Shown piece by piece: positions 12,387 to 23,395 of a stretch of 64,000 nucleotides of DNA; position 1 is the first letter of the stretch; every line of letters starts with the position of its first letter. The stretch spans positions 63,538,400-63,602,399 of the forward strand of contig OY992537.1 in assembly GCA_963921195.1 (NCBI GenBank), given 5' to 3'. The notes beneath the pieces are model-generated. The model searched no databases. It saw only the letters and a list, made by a program, of their open reading frames with translations, and was not told the origin of the DNA. Origin of the DNA: Pegoplata infirma (taxonomy: Eukaryota > Arthropoda > Insecta > Diptera > Anthomyiidae). The position numbers were made by a program, and so were the translations under genes.

Positions 12387-13432
12387 ATAGTTCATGCGAA
12401 TAAGGACGAATAGACCACTTTTTCGCAAACACGTTTTTTTTGCATAAATGCATTTTATTAGCAGAGCCCTACAATCCTATGCAGAAATTTTGGGGAAATT
12501 TTGACTTTTAAGGCTAAAAAAATGACTTTAAAAGTGCAATAATTCGTATATTTTTATATTTTTGTTTAAATTGGGAGTGAACTAACGCACAATTTTGATT
12601 AAATACAACACAAAAACATACAAAAATTTTACTTTCGGTAACAATGTGTTAAAAGAACATTACGAGGAACAAACCACACTTATTATATTGGCAAAAAATT
12701 TTACCGTTCTTAAGTTATAAGACTTTAAAGTGTGGAAAGCAAAAAGGGCGAATATCCATCCTTAACAAAATATTATATAAAAATTATTTAGCTGCGAGTT
12801 TAAAATTGATATTAGCTAAAATTTGAAATTGTACACAAAAAAAAACAATCTTAGCACATACAAACAAATTAACCAATGTCAGGAATAAAAAACAAAAATT
12901 TTTTCACGTCCTTTTATGTTACATCGTAATATGCAGTCAAGGGTTAATATTATAATTTCTAAAAATGTATTTAGTGTCATAAAGAATTACTACTGCATCA
13001 AAAGGCAGGAATATTAAAAAAAAAATAAAAAAAAAATTTTTTTTTTGCATGTCCTTGCAATCCTTAAATAGTGTATCCTCGAAGTCCTTAAAGTGTTACA
13101 AACAAATACCAACCATAGTTCGTCAAGTTTTGCAAGTCTCGTGAAAATGTAGTCAAAATCTGCTGCAAAATAACACATTTTTATTCAAATTTCAATACAT
13201 TTTTTTGGATATTCGCCCTTTTTCCATTTAAGCAAAAAATTTAAGTCCAATTTTTGGCAAGTTCTCTTTCGAATACCTTACTAAAATTTTGTATATAGGT
13301 AGATGTGACTTAAACCTTTAAGCTAATACCAAAATGTTGACAAAAATATTATTTTTTAACCGTTTCCTGCGTTTTTATTATCCCCTGTAAAATTCTACAA
13401 ATGGTCTATTCGTCTTTATTCGCATGAACTAT
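12387..13432. mobile_element. Nested TIR element, family E copy 1
   Basis: TIRs ATAGTTCATGCGAATAAGGA...TCTTTATTCGCATGAACTAT, flanked by TCAATTGA at 12379-12386 and 13433-13440 (8 bp). Non-coding; an hAT-like target length. Confidence 0.6.
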
Positions 13433-13440
13433 TCAATTGA

Positions 13441-13671
13441 ACAGTTCATGCGAATAGGGACGAATAGACCATTTGTATAATTTAACATATGACGATAAAA
13501 ACGCTGGAAACGGTTTAAAACTTATATTTTTGTGAACTTTTTTGCAGTAATGGATTAGTGCATTATGCAAAAATGTTGGAAAAAATATTAGTTTTTAGCC
13601 GTTTCCTGCGTTTTTATCGTCATATGTAAAATTATACTAATGGTCTATTCGTCCTTATTCGCATGAACTGT
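13441..13671. mobile_element. Nested TIR element, family E copy 2 (palindromic MITE)
   Basis: 231 bp, almost fully palindromic: ACAGTTCATGCGAATAGGGA mirrored by TCCTTATTCGCATGAACTGT. It is flanked by the same TCAATTG(A/T) octamer as copy 1, sharing the middle one. A truncated relative ends at about 27282. Confidence 0.65.
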
Positions 13672-14391
13672 TCAATTGTATTTAATATTTTCAAATTGTA
13701 TTCAGAAATAGTCAATTGTATTTCAGATTTTGTAATTTGCATTTCAGAAATAGTCAAATTTTCGTCATCTTTATTCTGATTAAATAGCTCTAAAAAGCTA
13801 CATGAATTCACTGCATCTTTATAGCGATTTTTTTAGCGCTCTAAAGAGATGTGAATTCAGAGCATCTTAAGAGCGCTTTTTCGGTGTATCCAACTAGCGC
13901 TCTAAAGTGTGACGTCGCCTTAGAGAATCATGCATGAATTCAGCAGGTTTGGATGCGCTCCTTCACTAGAGTTTCCTTTCCAAAAGCTGCTGCCAGTTCA
14001 GCAAAATTTCTGCTGGGTACAAACATGTTTTTATATTTCTATAAATAATTTTTTGATTTTTTTTTCTACAAAAAAATAACCTACTTGTGTAGGTAAAAAA
14101 TAATGATATCTCATTTAAAAATACCAACAATTTAAAAAAAAATTGCTTACACAAATCATTAAAAATTTAAAGAATAATCAGTAGTTTTTACTTACAGAAC
14201 AAAAATAAATGACTTTAAAAAATAAATGCTAATGAAAAACTTTATTTTTTAGTGTGTTATTTTTGAAACAAAGGACAGAAGTAGTCATTAATAAAAACTG
14301 AACATCAAACAAGTGTTTTTTCTTTTAAAAACGACTAAACGTAATTTTTTTTAAATAAACTACTAGTTAATGACATAATTTTTTAAGTGTA

Positions 14392-15168
14392 GTTATTGAT
14401 TCAATTCGAACCTGAGGCCCCCTGCCAAAACATTTTTTTTTGAAAAACTAAAAAATGTTCACCCCCCAAACCCAAGAGCAGGATCTGCACCTGAGCTCTA
14501 ATAATATCAATTTCGTTTTAACTAATTAATTTTTTTAGTTATTTTTATATTTTTTTTTCGATTAAGTAAAATAATTGGTAATTTCAACCTGCCACTTATA
14601 TTTGGGATCAACTTTAATAAAAGTCTAGTTATAAATTTATGAAGTCAAAGCATTAAATCAATATGAAATACATGCAACTTGTTTATATTTCGAATACAAC
14701 ATACAAAATCCTTGTGCATTTTTTATAAGGATCTAACTTGTACAATTCTTACAAACAAAAGCAATTCTTTTCCTTATTTTCAACTATAAATTTTCAATAT
14801 GTTTCTTTTTGTATATCCTAAAAATAGTTTTACTTACCAAACAATATTTTAGGTCATTATCCTTTTGTTATCCTTATATATGTTTATGTTTTCTAGTACA
14901 TTTGTATGTATGTAGAATATTCAATATTGATATATTAACAATAACTTGTTTTTTCGCTTTTTTTTATACTATATTGTAAATAAGGTTGCCATGTAAACAC
15001 AAACACATATACACTAATACACAGCAAAACACTATACAATTTTATAAGGCTTAAACACTACTTTTCTTTATTTATTATTTTTTTTTTTTGGTTAAAACAC
15101 GATAAAGGAAAATTATCATCACTAGGAGTAACTATGCTCTGACATAACAAAACAAATTTATGAACGAA
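14392..15168. other. AT-rich intergenic sequence, no gene seen
   Basis: No coding pattern or element ends recognised. A T-rich stretch lies at 15070-15090. Confidence 0.4.
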
Positions 15169-16173
15169 ACAAGTAGAAAAGTTAAATTCGACTTTGCCGA
15201 ATCTATGAATACCCTCCACAATGCATTTTTTTTAAAGGGTAGTACATTTTTTAACGTGAAAAAATTAAAAATTTTTATTAGAAATATTTTATTTTGAGTA
15301 AAAAACTCTTTTTTTGTCATTTAAAAAAAAAAATACAAATTTTTTTTTTTTGAGTGTAAATTTTTTTTCAAGTGTAATGTTTTTTACTGTAAAAATATTT
15401 CTGAGTAAATGCACGTACGTATGTACACAAAATATTGTCATTTCTGTAAAAAAAAAACTAATTTTTTTTTGTGTACATTTTTTTTTGAGTGTAAAATTTT
15501 TTTTGAGTGTAAATTTTTTTTTCGAGTGTAATTTTTAAGTTACCAATGCTTTTAAAACTAAACAAGTTTAAAAAGCATTGCTTTAAAATTAAACAAGTTT
15601 GAAAAACATTGTTTAGTTACCACCAATGCTTTTAAAACTTGTTAAAACACGTGGCATTTTAGATGAATCTAATCTGAAATTCAGGGTTTTGCTTATAACT
15701 TTTGAACCACTTGACCGATTGAGCTGAAATTTAAAAACAAACAGACCCGGGGAACGGCAAAGATGCGTGCCCAGCTTTAGTAGTCTCATTATTGTCTTTC
15801 GAAAGTTATCGTGTTTTATATCTCGTAAATTCGCGAAATACCCTTGCCGAAATTTACTCTTTTGCTCATAACTTTTGAACCACTGGACCGATTTGGCTGG
15901 ATTGCAATACCAACCTGACCAGGTAAATGACAAACATATATGCCAAACTTCAGTAGCCTCTGTAAAGTCTTTCAAAAGTTAGCGTGTTTTATACGGACAG
16001 ACAGACAGACAGACAGACGGACGGACGGACGGACATCGCTAGATCGACTTAAAATCGATCGAGGATCATAAATATATATACTTTATGGGGTCCTAGACCA
16101 ATATTTCGAGGTGTTACAAACGGAATGACAAACTTATATATACCCTCTATCACTAGAGTGGAGGGTATAAAAA
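15169..16173 (+). mobile_element. Mini-me/DINE-like element, near full length
   Basis: Starts ACAAGTAGAAAAGTTAAATT. Subterminal ATACCCTCCAC near the start is mirrored by GTGGAGGGTAT at the end. The core has repeated TTTTGAACCACTGGACCGAT blocks, the GACG tract at 15995-16034, TATATATACTTTATGGGGTC and GGAATGACAAACTTATATA. A 120-codon minus-strand open frame (15613-15975) is simply the core read backwards. Confidence 0.75.
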
Positions 16174-16800
16174 TGGAAAAATTGAAAAAGAAAAAATTAA
16201 ACAAGCAATGACGACAACGACGACAACGACGACGATGAAAAATTTAACATTTAAATCCTTAGAGGAATATAAAAAAAACTGTTTTTAACGACTGAAATGT
16301 ATAAAAAACAAATATTATATCCAAAAATATTGATATAAATTCACTTGACACTAGGCAGGCTTAAATTTTGTATTTTTATAACAGCAACATAACATAAAAT
16401 ACACATTAATATTAAAATGCTTACTGATATGTTAATCGCCAGGATAATAATATTTTAAAACGACAAAATTTATTATATATAAATTTTTTAAAAATATGTT
16501 TAGAATTACTTTTTTTATATGATATTTTCAATATATTTTAAATCGATTTTTAAACAAGTATTTTTTTTTTTGTTTTAATATTTTTATTATCCTTGTGTTT
16601 TTTTGTTTATTTTTAAATTAAATTTATTTGGTTTTTTATTTTTCTTTTACTACTATTGTTTTATATCTTAAAACTTTTTTTAATTTTTTTTTTATTTTTA
16701 AATATTTTTAAAATTTATTTGTTTTTTTTTTCAAGTTTTTTTTTAAAAAAACTATGTTTTTTTTAATTTTTTCTTAATTCATCATTTATTTTTGATTTAT

Positions 16801-16930
16801 TTTTCACCGCTTTGTTTTTTAAAACACGACCGTTTGCAACCAATGCTCGCCATTAACTATTGCGTCAAGGGTGCAACGTTGTGTTAGTCAACCCCTGTTA
16901 AAACATAATTTAATCGTTCTAACGGTAAGT
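16801..16930 (+). promoter_or_regulatory. Candidate non-coding first exon with GTAAGT donor
   Basis: This is one of the few stretches of balanced composition in the first 36 kb. It ends TCTAACG before GTAAGT at 16925-16930. It contains a 14-codon open frame starting at an ATG near 16842 and ending near 16889. If used, it would splice to 36172 across a 19-kb intron. No TATA box or clear initiator fixes a start. The flanking 16931-17100 is also unusually non-repetitive. Support is composition and one donor match only. Confidence 0.25.
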
Positions 16931-17718
16931 TTTCCTTCGTTGTCATTGTAAGTGTGTGTTAATGCAAGTAAATGTTATTTAACATTTACTGTTAATCAAT
17001 AGTGGTGTGTATGTTATTATAAAATGTCTCTCACTTCTCTCTTAGCGGTGGTGAGTTTGCTTAGTTTTAACTGATTTTCATATTTCACCGGTTTGTTTAC
17101 ATTTTTTATTATTATTTTTTTAACAATACCGGCTTTTTATTATGTTTTTAAATGATTTAAAGTATTTGAAAGAGCATTTGTTAGTTGGCTAAGAGAATAA
17201 ATTTTTTAAGAGAAATAAGCAACTTAAAAGAGTATTAATGTAATATGTTGTTACATATAAAAATGTTGAGGCTAATTTGTTTTTGAATTATTTTTTTTTG
17301 ATAAGTTTTTTTTGTAATTATCTTATGTAAATTCGATAACATTAATTTGAGGGAGTTCGGATTTCTTGTGATAAAAACCACTCAAAAAAAAAAAAACTGT
17401 AATGTTAGCAAAAAATGCTTGTAAACCTACAAGAAAATTAGCTAATTTTGAACCCACATTTTTTTTGGTAAAGTTAGCAAAAATGTTTTGCCAAAAATTA
17501 GTTAACTGATTTTTTTTTTTATTTCAACTTAGTTCATACACATTTGAGGACCCCATTGTGTTCGGACCCGATAGGTCCAGACCCCGATGGTCCTAGACCT
17601 GGTTGGGTTCCTTAAAAACCGTCATAGTTTTTGATCCAAAATTTGTGTCCGTTTCGCTCTACCTTGCTTAGTTTTTGAGATACGTGATTTTGGGGGACCA
17701 CTGAGGTTTTGAGAATTA

Positions 17719-18724
17719 ACAAGTAGAAAAGTTAAATTCGACTTGGCCGAATCTATGAATACCCTCCACAATGCCCCTTTAAGGCTGGATTACTTAATGC
17801 TCCGTTATAAAATAAATCTCCGTTAAATTTAACTTTTTCATACAAATTTTGACATACTGCTCCGTTGAATCGGCGTTAGCAGCTAACTTTTCATTGGGTA
17901 ATCCGCCCTGAGTGATAGTAAATTTTCCAACGTAAAAAACTAACATTTTTGATTAGTTTTTATTTTCTGTAAAAAAACCTTTTTTTTAAGTAATTTTTGG
18001 AAAAAAAAGATTTACAAAATTTTTTTTTGAGTGTAAAATTTTTTTTTAATTTTAAAATTTTTTTGAGTGTAAAATTTTTTTTAGTGTATTTTTTTTAATG
18101 TAAAAATATTATTGAGTGACAAAAATACGTTGTAAAATACTTTTTTGACTTACCAATGTTTTTAAAACATAATTAACGGGTTTTCAACTCATGAATTTAA
18201 GGTGAAACTAATCTGAAATTCACGGTTTTGCTAATAACTTTTGAACCACTGGACCGATTTGGCTGAAATCGAACCAGGCTGAAATTCAACACAAACCAGG
18301 CCAGGGGAACGACAAATGTATATGCCACACTTCAGCATTCTCAGATTTGTCTTTCGAAAGTTACCGTGTGTTTTATCTCGTAAATTCATGAAAAACCCTT
18401 GCCGAAATTCAGTTTTTTGCTCATAACTTTTGAACCACTAGGCCGATTTCGCTGGATTGCAATACCAACCTGACCAGGTAAATGCCCAATATATATGCCA
18501 AACTTCAGGAGCCTCCGTAAAGTCTTTCAAAAGTTTGCGTGTTTTCAACAGACAGACGGACAGACGGACAGACGGACGGACGGACGGACATCGATAGATC
18601 GTCTTAAAATCGAACGAGGATCATAAATATATATACTTTATGGGGTCTTAGACCAATATTTCGAGGTGTTACAAACGGAATGACAAGCTTATTTATACCC
18701 TCTATCACTAGAGTGGAGGGTATA
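17719..18724 (+). mobile_element. Mini-me/DINE-like element nested in family A
   Basis: Starts ACAAGTAGAAAAGTTAAATT and ends GTGGAGGGTAT. It lies between GAGAATTA and AAACTCGATAACTTC, which are adjacent in the family A copy at about 8540 (as reverse complement). GACG tract at 18548-18590. Confidence 0.78.
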
Positions 18725-18767
18725 AAAAACTCGATAACTTCAATAATACTACTCGGAGATCTTTTGG

Positions 18768-20020
18768 ACAACTCACTTGGGTCCTTCAATAAACGTGGTC
18801 CCGGTGTGTTACCTATAGAAGAGATAAAAAAAGAAAATATATGGAGAGAAGATAGAGCGGTGAAGAAAATAGTAGTGCTCAAGTGGCCTCTCTGGGATCC
18901 AAGCTGAAACGCTCAGAATCCCTGATGCACGAGATTATCCTATTCACATCCATGCCGGATAGACACGTCAAATCTGCCAGTATCTGGTTACCAAAATGTT
19001 TGGCTCTCCGATGGGCGTATGCCGGACATTGGCATAGGAAGTGCGCTACCGTATCTTCCTCCTCCTCATCCTGGCATCCCACGCAGTAATCATTGTGGTG
19101 AATTCCCATTTTACTGGCGTGTGAGACGTGCACTGTGCCCCGAAACGGCTGGTTCCGGGACAGTTGGGTGATTCCGGGACAGTTGGGTGATTCCGGGACA
19201 GTTGGATGATCCTAACCGTGCGCCGGCGATCAAATGAGGGCCACACCATCCTCATGTTAAAACACGTGAATTCACGTCGCCATATGTCGTTGGCTATCTG
19301 AAAAAGTGAATTTTCGTTCACCTCTTACTCGCACTGAGCGGGATACTAGGCGTATGATCTATCTCATTAGAGAGTAGAGTCGTACCATGCCTGGCTAATT
19401 CATCGGCAACACTGTTGCCATTTATACCCACATGTCCAGGCACCCAAATGAGTGCCAAATTTGAATGTCTTGCCATCTCATTAAGAGACGCCCGGTATTC
19501 TTGGACAATTCTAGATGTGGTGGTCATAACTGCTAGGGATTTGATAGCCGCTTAGTTGTCGGTGAAAATACAGATATCCCTGCGTGATATCCGTTGGTAC
19601 CCTTACCAATCTGCAGCCCGTTTTATAGCCATGATCTCGACTTAAAATACGCTACACTGATCTGGTAGTCGAAATAAGAGCCTGTAATCCAGTCGACTCA
19701 CAAAAACGTCACCCCCACTCGGCCGTCCATTTTGGAGCCATCAGTAGAAACCTTAAGTGTCTCCTCAGGAATGTCGAGACCCTCCGTCCAATCGGACCTG
19801 TCCGGAATCCTTGTTACAAACACGGTTTCGAAAGATGGTATGGGGATGCAGTAGTCGATGTTCTCTGTGGCACCATGCTGCCTCAGGATTCTTGCATGAC
19901 CGTATGGTTTATACGACCATGCGTTAATTGCCGCTAGCCTAGTGGCTGTGTTCTCGGCTAGTTGTGTTGCGAGAAGGTCTACTGGTAGCCAATGAAGCAT
20001 AGCAAGTAGTCCTTTCGTCG
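18768..20020 (-). pseudogene. Non-LTR retrotransposon: RNase H and C-terminal zinc knuckle, decayed
   Basis: Read on the minus strand from 20020 downward: LLAMLHWLPVDLLATQLAE (after the RT thumb), STDGSKMDGRVGV (RNase H start, about 19735-19750), IWVPGHVGINGNSVADEL (RNase H end, about 19390-19445) and CVGC...H...CQC (zinc-binding tail, about 19020-19085). This order is that of RNase H-bearing non-LTR elements of the I/Jockey-related groups. A frameshift near 19696 and a stop inside SVF*VEIMAIKR show it is dead. The 5' continuation is at 22466-22820. Confidence 0.85.
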
Positions 20021-20375
20021 CACACTGTGACGTGTAGAACAAGCCAGTGGGACAAAAATGAATCTCCTATTTTTTTAAAAAATTGGTTCAGTGTAATCGA
20101 TAATAGTCCTAATGTCACAAAATTGCTATTTTTCTATGCGTATAATGTCAGTGAGCTATAAACCAATCCGTTGAACTCAAAATTTTTTTTAAAGAATTTT
20201 TCAGAAATCCCCCAAAAAAATATTTTTTGTTTGTAGTTACATTGAACTTTAAGAGAATAGGAAAATGTTGTCTCCACGTGTCCCATGGCTATTTTCTTTT
20301 TTAAATGAAAGGTACGATACTAGGCTATATTACCATGGCAATATCTCTTTGCACACGCGTGCACATCAGGTATTT

Positions 20376-20610
20376 TATGAGCGATGTCCGTCCGACTGTC
20401 TGTATATCTAATAAAAACCCGAAAACTTTCGAAAGACAGGGTTGAAGCTACTGAAGCTTGGCATATATATTTCCAATTTCTCGTCTAATATTGGTATTAA
20501 ATTATAGCGATATTGGTCTAGGAGTTCAGAAGTTATGATCAAAAACATAAGTTTTAAATTGGTTTCATCACAAATTAAAATATTCAACAAACCTCTAAAC
20601 ACGCTTTAAG
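20376..20610 (-). repeat. Mini-me core fragment inside the Transib-like element
   Basis: GATGTCCGTCCGACTGTCTG, ACTTTCGAAAGACAGGGTTG and TTCAGAAGTTATGATCAAAA match the reverse of the mini-me core (TTTCGAAAGTT, TTTTGAACCACTGGACCGAT). Both ends are missing. Confidence 0.5.
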
Positions 20611-20987
20611 GGACATTCATAGGCCACTTATATGTTTTACAAAGCTATTCTGTCATTTGCCAAAATTTTTACTACAATTTACACTACAATAAAATTTTAG
20701 TATTCACAATATTTTGGAAATTATGGATAGTATTTATGGATTCGTTCAAGTATTTTTTTTAATTATACGTATACGTATTATTATTATTATTTTATTATAA
20801 TTATCATTATTATTTTATTTATGTTTTTAATTTTTCTTAAATATATTAATTTGGATATAATTAGTCTGAAATTTTTAATTTTATGTGCAATAAAATTTTA
20901 TAAAGATTTCGGAATATGCACAAATTTTGCACAATTATTATTACTATTAAATGAATATTAGCAAATGTACAAAAAAAAAATAATTGT

Positions 20988-22425
20988 TACATGCACTTCC
21001 TTTATAGTGGTTATACCAAACGTAGGGTATACATATAAGATACAAAAATATACAAATTGGAAATATTTATGACCTTAGGAAATGTAAAATGTGAACACAA
21101 ATAATTAACTGTTACATGCACTATCCATATAAAGGGTATGTCGAACGTAGGGTGCACAAGCGATTAAGAAATATACAAGTTTGATATATTTATGACCCTA
21201 GGAAATGAAAAATGTGAAAAAAATAATTAAGTGTTACATTAGAGTGTCCCTTATTTTGGAAATGTTGGAAATCTTGAGACGGTACCCGCTCATTTTTTTC
21301 CTTTTGACTTAAAAATAACTCAGGAAAAATTTTACGCCCCTAGGACCACGCCTTCCCTACGCGACGGGCCCTTAAAGAGCGGGGCCTAAAAAATCATTTT
21401 TCCATACAAACCAAAAAATTTTTTTTTTGATTTTTAATTTTTTTGTTATTATTTATTATATTACTTGGTTTGCTTATTCACAACAAAAAATTTGATTTTG
21501 GTGGGATAAGTCTTTCAGCGCTAAAAAATTTTTCGCAAAAAAAAAATTTTGAGCCGCCGGGGTCCTACAGTAAAAAATTTTTAAAAAATATTTTTTTTTA
21601 GTTTTGACCAGCAACGGTTTTAGCTGCTATGTTGCTTTAAATGATATATATTCATAAAAAAATATTTTTTGTATCTGTGACATCTTAATCGTGTTCTAAA
21701 AAAGGGTAAAAAATGCATTGATGATTTTTTTCGATACACGATAAAAATGTCACAAATATGAATAATATTTTTTTTGGAATATATATCATTAAAAACAACA
21801 TAAAAACTAAAACCATTGCTTTTCAAAACAAAAAAAAAATATTTTTTAAAAATTTTTTACCGTAGGATTCCTACGGCTCAAAATTTTTTTTTTCGAAAAA
21901 GATAAAGATGTCACAGATATGAATAATTTTTTTTTTGGAATATATATCATTTAAAGCAACATAGCAGCTAAAACCGTTGCTGGTCAAAACTAAAAAAAAA
22001 TATTTTTTAAAAATTTTTTACTGTAGGACCCCGGCCGCCCAAATTTTTTTTTTGCGAAAAATTTTTTAGCGCTGAAAGACTTATCCCTCCAAAATCAAAT
22101 TTTTTGTCGTGAATAAGCAAACCAAGTAATATAATAATTAATAACAAAAAAATTAAAAATCAAAAAAAAATTTTTTTGGTTTGTATGGAAAAATGATTTT
22201 TTAGGCCCCGCTCTTTAAGGCCCCGTCGCGTAGGGAAGGCGTGGTCCTAGGGGCGTAAAATTTTTCCTGAGTTATTTTTAAGTCAAAAGGAAAAAAATGA
22301 GCGGGTACCGTCTCAAGATTTCCAACATTTCCAAAATAAGGGACACTCTATGTTACATGTACTATCATATAGAGTTTGGAAATTGGAAACACTTATGACC
22401 TTAGGAACTTAAATATGTCAAAAAA
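20988..22425 (+). repeat. ~120-bp tandem units, third copy split by the foldback
   Basis: Units starting GTTACATGCACT(T/A)(C/T)C and containing ATTTATGACC(T/C)TAGGAA begin near 20988 and 21111. The third starts at 21231 and resumes at 22351 after the 21242-22348 insertion. Confidence 0.65.
21242..22348. mobile_element. 1.1-kb foldback MITE (TA target)
   Basis: GAGTGTCCCTTATTTTGGAA is mirrored by TTCCAAAATAAGGGACACTC. TA lies at 21240-21241 and 22349-22350. The arms stay nearly perfect for about 400 bp, including the GC-rich TAGGACCACGCCTTCCCTAC block. The middle carries a third, diverged copy of the TTTTAAAAATTTTTTACYGTAGGA segment. Non-coding. Confidence 0.85.
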
Positions 22426-22465
22426 TAATTTTGTCCCGCTAGCTTGTTCTAGTCGTCACAGTGTG

Positions 22466-22820
22466 CGTCGGAGTGAAGCGAAGTGCGCCTGTTATCAGCA
22501 GTGCACTTGTCCTAAGGATTCTATTGAATGCCTTTTGGTGAGTGGCCTTCTCCGTCGCCACCCACCAAACGGATACTCCATACATAAGTATGGGTCTGAC
22601 AACCGTATTGAATAGCCAATTGACATTTCATGGTGTAAGACCCCAGTTGCTTCCAATGGCCTTCTTACAGCAATAGATGGCAGCGTTTGACTTTGCCACT
22701 CTCGCTTGAGTGTTCAAGTTCCATAGCAACTTTTTGTCTAGAATGATTCCTAGATACTTAGCACTATCGGACATCGTGAATTCGATTCCGCCTAATTTCG
22801 GTGGGATGAACCTTTTAGCG
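22466..22820 (-). pseudogene. Non-LTR retrotransposon: C-terminal reverse transcriptase (same copy)
   Basis: Minus-strand frame reading FIPPKLGGIEFTMSDSAKYL, GIILDKKLLW, NTVVRPILMYGVSVWW and ILRTSALLITGALRFTPT: the RT thumb/connection of a non-LTR element. One in-frame TGA at 22628-22630. The frame continues as TKGLLAMLHW at 20018 downward once the element at 20021-22465 and one CGTCG are removed. It is 5' truncated at about 22820. Confidence 0.85.
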
Positions 22821-23395
22821 GTCTTGTTCTACGTGTTAAGAGCTACAAAAATGCTTTTGGACTTTTTGTTGTGTCAGCAATAGTTACCGAGATATGAGCA
22901 TTTTAAAGTTTTCGGGAATGATAACTTTTTTGGATCTAAAGTAAGGGCCCATTAGGGTCCATACATGTGAAGAGGACTAGATACTAGAGCCCGAGAACCA
23001 AAAATGTTCTATCTGGCTTAGTTTCAGAGATAGCGCCATTTTAAAATATCTTAAAAAAAAAATTACAATTTATTTTTGCTAATATTAGCAAAAAAATATT
23101 GTAAAAATTTGGTCAACTCAATTTTAAATTTAGCAAAAAAAAATTTGTTCATATTTTGTTCAAAATTGCTAATGCGCTAAATGAAGTTTACAAGATATTT
23201 TTGCTAACATGCTAATCTCAACTAAAAATTTGCTGAAGGTTTGCTTACTAGCACTAGCAAAAAAAATTAGTAAATCTACTAATGTATTATTTTGAGTGTA
23301 CCTATACTGGAAGAATTTTTGGCCGCCGTCTCCATACAGCTCCGACCACTGTGCAATGGTGCCATAACCTTGTAAAATTTTGGGGGAAGGGAAAT

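Larger units (their letters stand above)
11735..14017. mobile_element. TA-flanked element with CCCAGCAAAAA ends
   Basis: The left end CCCAGCAAAAACAAATCG and right end TTTCTGCTGGG are flanked by TA (11733-11734, 14018-14019). Copy 1 of family D has CACTTCATACAAACATG uninterrupted at the same place, so the insertion and its TA target are read directly. Subterminal AGCGCTCTAAAG/AGAGCGCT repeats lie at both ends. No transposase; a non-autonomous Tc1/mariner-type element is most likely. Confidence 0.8.
11332..14389 (-). mobile_element. TIR element family D, copy 2 (interrupted)
   Basis: Inverted copy of 2240-3246. The ends are CACTTAAAA and TTTTAAGTG, with TA after the right end. The tRNA-like B box appears in reverse at 11667-11677 (GGAATCGATCC). 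Without the nested 11735-14017 element it is about 0.77 kb, comparable to copy 1. Confidence 0.68.
20021..22465. mobile_element. Transib-like non-autonomous element, 5-bp CGTCG duplication
   Basis: Termini CACACTGTGACG... on both strands. The 37-bp inverted ends differ at four positions (CACACTGTGACG, TAGAACAAGC, GGGACAAAA shared). CGTCG is duplicated at 20016-20020 and 22466-22470. Transib elements are known for 5-bp GC-rich (CGNCG-like) duplications and CACWNTG-type heptamer ends. The interior has about three ~120-bp tandem units beginning GTTACATGCAC (20988, 21111, then 21231 interrupted), a mini-me fragment (20376-20610) and a foldback. No transposase. Confidence 0.72.
17379..23298 (-). 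mobile_element. Family A element copy 2, expanded by nested insertions
   Basis: The left end CACTCAAAAAAAA...CTGTAATGTTAGC is the reverse complement of the right end of 8148-8840, and the right end ...CTACTAATGTATTATTTTGAGTG is the reverse complement of its left end. Family A sequence covers 17379-17718, 18725-18767 and about 22820-23298; the rest is inserted DNA. TA follows at 23299-23300. Confidence 0.78.

Noticed and set aside
15613..15975. 120-codon minus-strand open frame
   Set aside because: It lies wholly in the core of a mini-me-like element. The same wording (CACTGGACCGATTTGGCTG) recurs in other copies with broken frames, so it is a repeat shadow.
18604..18907. Short frames on both strands at the end of the non-LTR relic
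   Set aside because: They span the junction of the mini-me copy, family A and the retrotransposon 3' end; chance.
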